Notes under the pieces: generated by a model | What the model was told of the DNA's origin: nothing | The model's input: the letters and a program-made list of their open reading frames with translations, nothing else | Database searches by the model: none | Origin: an uncultured Alphaproteobacteria bacterium | GTDB taxonomy: Bacteria > Pseudomonadota > Alphaproteobacteria > Micavibrionales > Micavibrionaceae | Direction: 5' to 3' | Length of the DNA: 15,513 nucleotides | Assembly (NCBI GenBank): GCA_937124505.1 | Contig: CAKZKV010000062.1 | Span: 1-15,513 of the forward strand | Made by a program: the position numbers and the translations under genes | In this document: piece after piece, positions 8,638-14,344 of the stretch | How the letters are laid out: each line of letters begins with the position of its first letter | Position numbering within the stretch: the first letter of the stretch is position 1

Positions 8638-9018
8638 TTATTTTTTCTCCCCGCAGATCACATAGGCGCGCTCTGTCAGATCGTTCCCTCCCTGAAGCAC
8701 CCGTCCATCTTTTGTGACTTCCAGTAATCCGAGAGGCGCCACCAGTTCATCCCGGCCAAACCCCATCAACCCAAACGCCGTTGCCAGATCAACAGACAGG
8801 GGAATTTTGACGATCTCCGGCAGTTGAAATCCCGCTCCCTCATTTAAATCTGCCGGAACAACAGGCTTTCCATGTACATCGACACCGGGTTGATATGTTA
8901 CATCATCCCGCGGGATATGCTTTTCCAGCAAGCGGCACATTTGATAAGAATACGTCACCTCAATCGCCCGGGCCGATAGTGGTAACATGAACAAAAATAA
9001 CAGGATCAATATGCGCAT
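8638..9018 (-). CDS. Small exported protein of unknown function
   Basis: A 126-residue protein starting with a clear signal peptide (MRILILLFLFMLPLSARA, probable cleavage after residue 18), hence likely periplasmic. The mature part has the conserved-looking stretch YQPGVDVHGKPVVPADLN and later KIPLSVDLA, LLEVTKDGRVLQGG and a cysteine near the C-terminus (YVICGEKK) that could pair with the one in YQMCRLL. I do not recognise a named family or an enzymatic motif. It is divergent from mnmA and has no convincing Shine-Dalgarno. The downstream palindromic repeat (8544-8627) may serve as its transcript end. That it is a real gene is supported by the signal peptide and the tidy placement. Confidence 0.7.
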   Translation of the reverse strand: MRILILLFLFMLPLSARAIEVTYSYQMCRLLEKHIPRDDVTYQPGVDVHGKPVVPADLNEGAGFQLPEIVKIPLSVDLATAFGLMGFGRDELVAPLGLLEVTKDGRVLQGGNDLTERAYVICGEKK

Positions 9019-9023
9019 AATAA

Positions 9024-9106
9024 GATGTATATATCACAATTGCATGGTAAAGATAGTTACGTTATGTCCAATACATTGCTTTTCTGCGGAGTTTGATGTA
9101 TATATC
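9024..9106. repeat. Pair of 12-nt direct repeats in the divergent promoter region
   Basis: GATGTATATATC occurs at 9024-9035 and again, identically and in the same orientation, at 9095-9106. The first copy lies 5 nt outside the start codon of the minus-strand exported-protein gene, the second 5 nt before the mnmA ATG. They could be regulator-binding or promoter sites; no function is shown by sequence alone. Confidence 0.5.
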
Positions 9107-9111
9107 CTCCC

Positions 9112-10314
9112 ATGAATTCACTCGGCATAGATAAAAAACCGGAAAACACCCGCGTGGTCGTGGCAATGAGCGGCGGCGTGGACAGTTCCGTCACGGCGGC
9201 ATTGCTACATGAAGAAGGTTATCAGGTCGTGGGGATTACACTGCAACTTTATGATCACGGCGCTGCGATTAATAATGCCAAAGCCTGCTGTGCCGGGCAG
9301 GACATATACGATGCCAAGCGCGTGGCAGAAGCCTGCGGATTCCCGCATTACGTCCTGAACTATGAAAGTAATTTTCGTGAAAGCGTGATTGAGGATTTTG
9401 CCGACAGCTATTTGCGCGGGGAAACCCCCATCCCCTGCGTCAAATGCAACCAGACTGTCAAATTCCGTGACCTTTTGCGTGTTGCCCATGATCTGGGCGC
9501 GGATTGTATGGCCACGGGGCACTACATCAAACGGGTGATCAACCCGGATACAGGGATGGCGGAACTACACCGCGCTTATGACGGCGGCAAGGATCAAAGC
9601 TATTTCCTGTTTGCCACAACTCAGGAGCAACTGGACTTCCTGCGCTTCCCACTTGGTGGCTGGAGCAAAGACGTGACCCGCAGACACGCGGAGCGCCTTG
9701 GTCTGATCACGGCCAGCAAGCCGGAGTCACAGGACATCTGTTTTGTGCCGCAGGGCGACTATACCAAAGTCGTCAAAAAAATCCGTCCGGATGCGGACAA
9801 ACACGGCGATATCGTTCATATCGACGGGCGTATTGTTGGCACCCATAACGGCATTATTCATTACACGATCGGGCAACGGAAGGGGCTGGGCATTGGCGGT
9901 GGCGTGAGTGAAAATAACGAACCCCTCTTTGTGGTCAAAATTAATCCTGCAGAAAACCGGGTAATCGTCGGCCCGAAAACGGCACTAGCCAGAGACGTGG
10001 TGTATCTGGATCAATGTAACTGGTTGATTAATGTCTGTCATTTCGAAGGAGCTATTGCGACTGAGAAATCTCCAGAGATTTCTCGCTACGCTCGAAATGA
10101 CAGCATAAAATGTCAGGTCAAGCTCCGCTCTGTTTCCGAGCCCTCCCCGGCCAAACTCTATGTGAATGAAGACGGCACGGCGAAAATTCATCTGGAAAGC
10201 CCCTTATACGGCATCTCCCCCGGACAGGCGGCGGTCTGCTATGACGGTGACCGTGTGCTGGGCGGCGGCTGGATTACAGGCACAGAAAACAAATCTGTGC
10301 CGTTAGTTGCATAA
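9112..10314 (+). CDS. mnmA: tRNA-specific 2-thiouridylase MnmA with in-frame palindromic-element insertion
   Basis: Thiolates uridine 34 of tRNA-Lys, -Glu and -Gln in the cytoplasm, using ATP and sulfur from a relay. The PP-loop SGGVDSS is at residues 20-26. The catalytic cysteines are C109 (PCVKCNQ) and C210 (SQDICFVPQGDY); these are the expected pair. YTIGQRKGLGIGGG (251-264) and SPGQAAVCYDGDRVLGGGWI (369-388) are the conserved central and C-terminal motifs. The 400-residue length is above the usual ~360-390 because residues about 309-331 (CHFEGAIATEKSPEISRYAR plus NDS) are encoded by a palindromic repeat lying between NWLIN and CQVKLRS of the C-terminal beta-barrel. All catalytic elements are intact, so the enzyme is probably active. 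The start ATG has no good Shine-Dalgarno; an ATG at 9096 is out of frame. Confidence 0.95.
   Translation: MNSLGIDKKPENTRVVVAMSGGVDSSVTAALLHEEGYQVVGITLQLYDHGAAINNAKACCAGQDIYDAKRVAEACGFPHYVLNYESNFRESVIEDFADSYLRGETPIPCVKCNQTVKFRDLLRVAHDLGADCMATGHYIKRVINPDTGMAELHRAYDGGKDQSYFLFATTQEQLDFLRFPLGGWSKDVTRRHAERLGLITASKPESQDICFVPQGDYTKVVKKIRPDADKHGDIVHIDGRIVGTHNGIIHYTIGQRKGLGIGGGVSENNEPLFVVKINPAENRVIVGPKTALARDVVYLDQCNWLINVCHFEGAIATEKSPEISRYARNDSIKCQVKLRSVSEPSPAKLYVNEDGTAKIHLESPLYGISPGQAAVCYDGDRVLGGGWITGTENKSVPLVA
10036..10102. repeat. 67-nt palindromic repeat inside mnmA (TGTCATTTCGA family)
   Basis: Outer arms TGTCATTTCGA (10036-10046) and TCGAAATGACA (10092-10102) are perfectly complementary, as are inner arms GAGAAATCTC (10063-10072) and GAGATTTCTC (10075-10084). 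The two intermediate segments are not complementary, so the hairpin has an asymmetric bulge. It reads through in the mnmA frame without a stop. It belongs to a different sequence family from the element at 8544-8627 but has the same nested architecture. Confidence 0.85.
10279..10301 (+). terminator. Weak stem-loop at the mnmA 3' end
   Basis: GGCACAGA (10279-10286) and TCTGTGCC (10294-10301) form a perfect 8-bp stem with a 7-nt loop, inside the last codons of mnmA. No uridine run follows (GTTAGTTGCATAAATTCTT), so termination is doubtful; listed because no other terminator is visible before the next gene. Confidence 0.25.
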
Positions 10315-10336
10315 ATTCTTAACAAAGCATTAAAAA

Positions 10337-10411
10337 TGTATTGCAAATTAGATTTTTTTCGTGCATTGTCATAAAAATTTACATGTTTGTATCGCCTAAA
10401 TTTGCAATACA
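10337..10411. promoter_or_regulatory. Inverted repeat in the AT-rich leader of the anchored protein gene
   Basis: In the 142-nt AT-rich gap after mnmA, TGTATTGCAAA (10337-10347) and TTTGCAATACA (10401-10411) are perfect 11-nt inverted copies separated by 53 nt; the match extends with one extra base (AATTAG / CTAAATT). They sit about 45 nt and more upstream of the start at 10457. Two half-sites for a dimeric regulator, or a cruciform, are both possible; no regulator family is recognised. Confidence 0.4.
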
Positions 10412-10456
10412 ACATAAACAAATGTATCAAAATACTATTGAATAGAGGGAAGTGTG

Positions 10457-12112
10457 ATGACCAAAACAAAAATGAATTCTGTCGGCTTATTGGCCGGTGC
10501 GACCTTGATGGTCGGAGCGAATACCATATCAGCCGCCACGGTTCTGATTAATAATACACCTCTTCTTTTTGACCGCGTTCCTGTAGGCGTAAATGATACC
10601 TCCTGGATGGTCGGAAACTATAACTATGGTGGGCAATCAGGCTGTATTTTAACAGCACAACGTGCCGAGGCCACCTATTATCAAAACATCAACAGACGCG
10701 GCCCGGAAAGCTTGCAAATCGTCTCTGCCGAAGGCAAGCAAGCCAAAATGCGTGCCGCACGCGGATATGACGAGCAAGGCGCAACCATTGCCTCCGGTTT
10801 GACAGAATTTAGCGGTTCCGCCGAGCCGGCAGGGGACTCCGCTGCTCTGGATGCAGAACGAACAGCACAAATCACCGCACAGATGAGAGATGGACATTCC
10901 GTAACAGTGACGGGAACATCACCTCGCGGGACCATTGTCACAGATACGTATGACACAAACGGATTTGGCAGCGCCTACAACGTTTTTGGCGAATGTCATA
11001 GGGATATCGTCTCTATATTCGCAAACAGTGATACAGATTTTATGCCTCCTGATGAACGTTTACCAGCTCATACACGCATCACCTCTGCTGTAAATCTTCC
11101 AGAAGTTGCAGACTCATTGGGCGCAAGACTTCCCGCAGAAGGGGAACAAATAATCATGGCCCGTTTTGACTTACCAAGTGAAACAACTGAATATAAAGAC
11201 ATCCCCCTATGCGGTGATACAAGTGCAAAAGCTTCTTTTGTGGAGATTCAATATACGTCTAATGGCAACCACACTACACAAGGTTTCATCCCCCCGGACG
11301 GAACGGCTGATCTGAACTGGAATACGGCTTCGACATTACTTGAGGGCGAATCTTTTCCACCTGATGCCGATCAGACGGAACAACTTATTGTTGATGGTGA
11401 AATTCTGAATATTCGTGCGTCAACACAACATGATCATAAGGTAAAATGGCAAACACCAGATGGCGCTGAGAGAGTTTCTGTCTTTACAACATTGCAGGTT
11501 TCTCCCAGCACACAACAAAATCCGGGCGCACCACGCATTCAAAACGGATGCGCCGATGGTGATGAGATCCTCGCCTGTGTCACAATAGGAGATGATTTCG
11601 CATCTGTCAGCGGGCCAGAAGATTGTGCTGAAAAACTAAACAAACAATTTGTATCACCCCCGCTAGGACCTTCTTACATTTCTCCATCTGAGCCAGAGAG
11701 AACCAGACTGTCTGGTTACCATGACCCCCTTACTTCTTCCCCCTATTATAATAATAGAGATACTTTCTATGATTATCTTTTATTCGGCCCTATCTATGAT
11801 GCCTCCTTCCCAATCACCTCCGGCGGGCAGGACGGGAGAGATACCCCCATCTTGCCGCCAGGTTACCCCACCTTGCTGCCAGATTACCCCGACGGGCCGC
11901 CGAGTTATCCTCCTCCCCCCGTCGTCATAACCCCCAACACACCGCCACCAGCTGTCGTGCCGTTACCGGGGTCACTGCTCCTGTTTGCCTCAGCTGTTAT
12001 CCCCCTGACGGTTCTCTTTGCTAGAGGAGCCCTTAACAGACGTGAAGAGGACTTAGAAGCGGAATCATCTCCAAATAATGTCCAGCATTTCTCAGAACCT
12101 GTTTGTGATTAG
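10457..12112 (+). CDS. Secreted protein with proline-rich stretch and VPLPA/PEP-CTERM-like C-terminal anchor
   Basis: A 551-residue exported protein of unknown function. GAGGGA at 10445-10450 is spaced 6 nt from the ATG at 10457, preferred over the GTG directly before it. A signal peptide (about 1-27, ending NTISAA) leads to a long extracytoplasmic region without a domain I recognise; it holds scattered cysteines (QSGCILT, GECHRD, PLCGD, NGCADGDEILAC, EDCAEK). A proline-rich linker (about 465-500; PPGYP, LLPDYP, PPSYPPPP) precedes VPLPG (501-505), a hydrophobic helix (about 506-522) and a basic ARGALNRR. This tripartite end resembles the VPLPA-type PEP-CTERM sorting signal recognised by exosortases. 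Oddly, it is followed by about 22 further residues ending SEPVCD, whereas sorting signals normally end just after the basic residues. A plain single-pass anchor is the alternative. Confidence 0.7.
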   Translation: MTKTKMNSVGLLAGATLMVGANTISAATVLINNTPLLFDRVPVGVNDTSWMVGNYNYGGQSGCILTAQRAEATYYQNINRRGPESLQIVSAEGKQAKMRAARGYDEQGATIASGLTEFSGSAEPAGDSAALDAERTAQITAQMRDGHSVTVTGTSPRGTIVTDTYDTNGFGSAYNVFGECHRDIVSIFANSDTDFMPPDERLPAHTRITSAVNLPEVADSLGARLPAEGEQIIMARFDLPSETTEYKDIPLCGDTSAKASFVEIQYTSNGNHTTQGFIPPDGTADLNWNTASTLLEGESFPPDADQTEQLIVDGEILNIRASTQHDHKVKWQTPDGAERVSVFTTLQVSPSTQQNPGAPRIQNGCADGDEILACVTIGDDFASVSGPEDCAEKLNKQFVSPPLGPSYISPSEPERTRLSGYHDPLTSSPYYNNRDTFYDYLLFGPIYDASFPITSGGQDGRDTPILPPGYPTLLPDYPDGPPSYPPPPVVITPNTPPPAVVPLPGSLLLFASAVIPLTVLFARGALNRREEDLEAESSPNNVQHFSEPVCD

Positions 12113-12122
12113 GAGAAAACTA

Positions 12123-12154
12123 TAGGGACAATGAAGAGACTATCATTGTCCCTA
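12123..12154 (+). terminator. Strong stem-loop after the anchored protein gene
   Basis: TAGGGACAATGA (12123-12134) and TCATTGTCCCTA (12143-12154) form a perfect 12-bp stem with an 8-nt loop, 10 nt after the stop codon. It lacks a following T-run (CACCTCAC), so it may be a non-canonical terminator or RNA-stabilising hairpin, or the ends of a miniature element; TA at both tips would fit an IS630/Tc1-type TA target next to the transposase remnant. Confidence 0.45.
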
Positions 12155-12255
12155 CACCTCACAAGAAGGCCCCTCTCCATCGGGAGTGTCCAGCACAGTT
12201 CACAAGCCCTCAGCGCATTAGTTCAGGGACACCACCAGATTGATGAATTAGTCAG

Positions 12256-12351
12256 CCGGAAAACGCCCTTGTTCTGGCCGTGGACGAGAAGTCCTCCATT
12301 CAGTCCCTGGAGCGGGCGCTTGCATATAATGATCTCAATTGTCCGTTGTGA
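12256..12351 (+). pseudogene. IS630-family transposase remnant
   Basis: The frame starting at 12256 reads PENALVLAVDEKSSIQSLER, then ALAYNDLNCPL and a stop at 12349-12351. The core LVLAVDEKSSIQSLER matches the highly conserved IS630 transposase block usually seen as ALVLCVDEKSQIQALDRTQP, which carries one of the catalytic aspartates. Just upstream in the same frame there are two adjacent stops, and no further transposase motifs are recognisable in any plus frame. Thus only a short internal piece survives. The surrounding ~400 nt (12113-12512) otherwise hold only a stem-loop and the tail of a broken gene. An ATG-initiated open frame over 12131-12445 is in a different frame and is not convincing. 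Confidence 0.6.
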
Positions 12352-12516
12352 GGGTATTTTGGACACGGGGCCTGTTCAAGCAAAATCGGTGATGTGCTGC
12401 TGCGCGATGGAAACGGCCAGTATCGAGAGTGTGTTACTTCGTTAACGACTTATTATCGGGAGTGTGATAACAATAAAAAGGAGAAGGATTTCAAAACAAG
12501 GACAGAGATCGTATGA
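12352..12516 (+). pseudogene. 3' remnant of a gene upstream of the lipoprotein
   Basis: An open frame of 54 codons without an ATG, beginning after the stop of the transposase fragment and ending in TGA that overlaps the lipoprotein ATG as ATGA. It encodes GYFGHGACSSKIGDVLLRDG, then NGQYRECVTSLTTYYRECDN and NKKEKDFKTRTEIV. The overlap and the coding-like composition suggest the tail of a real former operon member that lost its 5' end. The pattern C-x(4)-GDVLLRDGNGQYREC loosely recalls the cysteine-bounded C-termini of shufflon pilins and tail-fibre-like proteins; this is a weak similarity. Initiation at the in-frame GTG (12394) is possible but has no ribosome-binding site. Confidence 0.4.
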
Positions 12517-12741
12517 AGACAAAAGGACTTGTTGTATGTAGCGCTCTGCTGCTGATACTGGCCGGATGTTCGGGGACGGAACAAAGCGTCGAAGTAGAAC
12601 ACGCCCCCCCCTTCCCCCCCTCAATATGAGCGCGCGGACATCCCGCCGGACGGGCTTGTTCTTGAGCGTCACAAGGGCCTGCCGCCGCCGGTTGCCTGTA
12701 CGTCCGATTTCTGCCAGAACGAGGAAGGACAGGCGGAATGA
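12513..12741 (+). CDS. Small lipoprotein with reading frame broken at a poly-C tract
   Basis: Starts ATG at 12513 with AAGGA about 10 nt upstream. MKTKGLVVCSALLLILAGCS is a textbook lipoprotein signal, with lipobox LAGC and lipidated Cys19. In the given sequence translation stops after 38 residues at 12627-12629, just past two cytosine runs, C8 (12604-12611) and C7 (12614-12620). In the adjacent frame, coding continues without interruption (PQYERADIPPDGLVLERHKG, then LPPPVACTSDFCQNEEGQAE) to a TGA at 12739-12741, which overlaps the next gene's ATG as ATGA. Removing one C (or adding two) restores a 75-residue lipoprotein. The broken frame may be a phase-variable switch, a fixed mutation or a homopolymer sequencing error. 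No family is recognised; three cysteines would lie in the mature protein. Confidence 0.7.
12604..12620. repeat. Double homopolymeric cytosine tract (C8-TT-C7)
   Basis: Eight C, two T, then seven C inside the lipoprotein coding region, exactly where the two halves of its reading frame are offset by one base. Such tracts are prone to slipped-strand mispairing and are the commonest substrate of phase variation in surface genes. Confidence 0.85.
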
Positions 12742-14294
12742 GACCTCTATTCCGGATATTGCTGGTGTGCCTTCTGGCCGTGCCCGGCGCGGCGCACGCC
12801 GCCTGTTCGAGCCCGTCTGGAAACGCCGGGAAGGTGATCTACGATGCCGACCATTCCATGCTGTCCTACTGCGACGGCACCAACTGGATCGCGATGGGGC
12901 GGCCTGTCAGTGGCGGGCTGCCGACCGGATGCCCGAATATCGGGGATGTTTGCTCGGACGGCACCGTGTATGCGGGGCAGGCGGGCACGGGCGGGCGCAT
13001 GTATGTGCCGCGCTGCGATGCCGGGATGAGCTGGAACGGCTCAAACTGCACGGGGACGCGCTCCCTGCTGCCGTGGAACAACGGAAATACGTCCGGCTAT
13101 GTTGATACGAGTGTTGTTAATGATGCCAGTACGGACGGGGAGAGCTACACAGCGATCCTGATTACGGAGGATTCCGATAGCGGCACAGCGGGCGCCCAGC
13201 CGCACCAGGCTGCTCAGTACTGCGCCGATCTGTCGGTGAACGGGCACAATGATTGGTATCTACCGGCGCAGGACGAACTCAATACGCTCTACACCAACAG
13301 AGCGGTCATCGGGAATTTTGATACGAGCCCTACCTATTACTGGTCGTCCACGGAGTACACAAATGCTAACGCACGAATACAGAGGTTCAGTAACGGCAAT
13401 CAGAGCCAAGATGGGAAGTCCATCATATATTTGGTCCGCTGTGCCCGGACGGATGGCCTCATCGGCCACTGGAAGCTGGACGAGACGAGCGGAACGACCG
13501 CCGTGGACAGTTCCGGTTATGGCAATAACGGGACGCTGGACAGTGATGCCGCGTTTGTCTCAGGCAAAGTCAACAACGCTGTATTGCTGGACAGCGATGA
13601 CGATTCCGTGAATATCCCTAATGAGTCGGATTTCGATTTTGAGCGCACCGATGCTTTCTCCCTTGCGGCATGGTTTTACCGCCTCAGCAACGATGGTACG
13701 GAAGACGATATTATCGAGAAATTTGATGGAGACGGCTATTGGCTATATTATCCAACCGCCTCGGATGACCTGTATTTCGGTATGAATGATAGCGGCTTAG
13801 CCCTGTCGATTTATGCCGAGGACATCATGCCCGGTGAATGGCATCATGTCGTGGCCACCTATGACGGCAGTTCAAATGCGTCGGGCGCGACACTCTATAT
13901 CAACGGCGTCGAGCACAGCACGATTATTGCCGAAGACGACCTGTCAGGCAGTATCCTGAATAACAGCCCGCTGACGATTGGCAATGAGGCCCCGTCTGCC
14001 TATGCTGGATTCAATGGCAAAATCGACGATGTCCGCATCTACAACCACGCCCTGAGCGCTACGGAAGTGGGGGAACTGTATTGCACCTCCACCCCCGGGA
14101 AGGTGATCTACAACGAAGACAGCCACGTGATGCAGTTCTGCTCCGACAAGGGCGTGCATGCCATGGGGCCGCCGGGAGATGGCGGGGCGGGGTGTACCAA
14201 TCCGGCGGGTATTGAAGGGACGATGATCTATAACAATGACCACAATGTCGCACAATATTGCGAGGGAGATACCTGGATCGCGATTGGCAAATAG
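12738..14294 (+). CDS. Exported Lcl_C (DUF1566) and LamG domain surface protein
   Basis: A 518-residue secreted protein with a signal peptide (MRPLFRILLVCLLAVPGAAHA, 1-21). Modules in order: a YCDGTNW repeat (28-54, GKVIYDADHSMLSYCDGTNW); a cysteine-rich module (65-105, CSDGTVYAG ... MYVPRCDAGMSWNG); an Lcl_C/DUF1566 domain (about 106-237) with its hallmarks GHNDWYLPAQDELNTLY and YYWSSTEY; a LamG/concanavalin-like domain (241-449) from LIGHWKLDETSG to GKIDDVRIYNHALS; and two more YCDG-type repeats (453-477 and 490-517, TMIYNNDHNVAQYCEGDTW). Lcl_C and LamG modules are common in adhesins and carbohydrate-binding surface proteins, so an adhesive role is likely but unproven. The ATG overlaps the lipoprotein stop (ATGA), which implies coupling. 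Cysteine-rich, and visibly richer in GC than the gene at 10457-12112. Confidence 0.85.
   Translation: MRPLFRILLVCLLAVPGAAHAACSSPSGNAGKVIYDADHSMLSYCDGTNWIAMGRPVSGGLPTGCPNIGDVCSDGTVYAGQAGTGGRMYVPRCDAGMSWNGSNCTGTRSLLPWNNGNTSGYVDTSVVNDASTDGESYTAILITEDSDSGTAGAQPHQAAQYCADLSVNGHNDWYLPAQDELNTLYTNRAVIGNFDTSPTYYWSSTEYTNANARIQRFSNGNQSQDGKSIIYLVRCARTDGLIGHWKLDETSGTTAVDSSGYGNNGTLDSDAAFVSGKVNNAVLLDSDDDSVNIPNESDFDFERTDAFSLAAWFYRLSNDGTEDDIIEKFDGDGYWLYYPTASDDLYFGMNDSGLALSIYAEDIMPGEWHHVVATYDGSSNASGATLYINGVEHSTIIAEDDLSGSILNNSPLTIGNEAPSAYAGFNGKIDDVRIYNHALSATEVGELYCTSTPGKVIYNEDSHVMQFCSDKGVHAMGPPGDGGAGCTNPAGIEGTMIYNNDHNVAQYCEGDTWIAIGK
12930..13320 (+). repeat. Duplicated Cys-rich + Lcl_C module, copy 1
   Basis: This stretch matches 15077-15461 at DNA and protein level: both encode C..DGTVYAG...MYV.RCD.G..WNG..CTG followed by WNNGN.(S/T)GYVDT, QPHQAA.YC..LS..GHNDWYLP and AIGNF/VIGNF. 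CGGGCACAATGATTGGTAT is identical in both. The two are diverged paralogous modules. Confidence 0.85.
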
Positions 14295-14330
14295 GGACGG
14301 CGGGAATATCGACGGAACGAGTGCAGAAAC

Positions 14331-14338
14331 AGGAAAGG
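14331..14338 (+). promoter_or_regulatory. Ribosome-binding site for the second Lcl_C protein
   Basis: AGGAAAGG lies just before three consecutive in-frame ATGs (14339, 14342, 14345). Only the last two have usable spacing; 14345 (6 nt) is the best. This rejects the longer frame from 14258 that would overlap the preceding gene and lack a signal peptide at its N-terminus. Confidence 0.75.
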
Positions 14339-14344
14339 ATGATG

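Noticed and set aside
8440..8640. CRISPR-like repeat array or tRNA gene near the palindromic element
   Set aside because: There is a single nested palindrome and a half-site, with no regularly spaced repeats and no cloverleaf with a CCA-type acceptor.
12131..12445. Plus-strand open frame of 104 codons
   Set aside because: The IS630-like coding signal is in another frame of the same stretch; this frame gives an arginine/serine-rich product without motifs and starts inside the stem-loop.
12604..12620. Programmed ribosomal frameshift at the C tracts
   Set aside because: Considered instead of phase variation, but no classic slippery heptamer and stimulatory structure were recognised; slipped-strand variation or sequencing error explain the tracts more simply.
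12566..13105. Plus-strand open frame of 179 codons across the lipoprotein and Lcl_C/LamG gene
   Set aside because: Out-of-frame shadow in GC-rich DNA; arginine-rich product, while two other frames here carry a lipobox and a signal peptide plus known domains.
14258..14344. Longer start for the second Lcl_C protein
   Set aside because: It would overlap the preceding gene and bury the signal peptide; AGGAAAGG favours the ATG at 14345.
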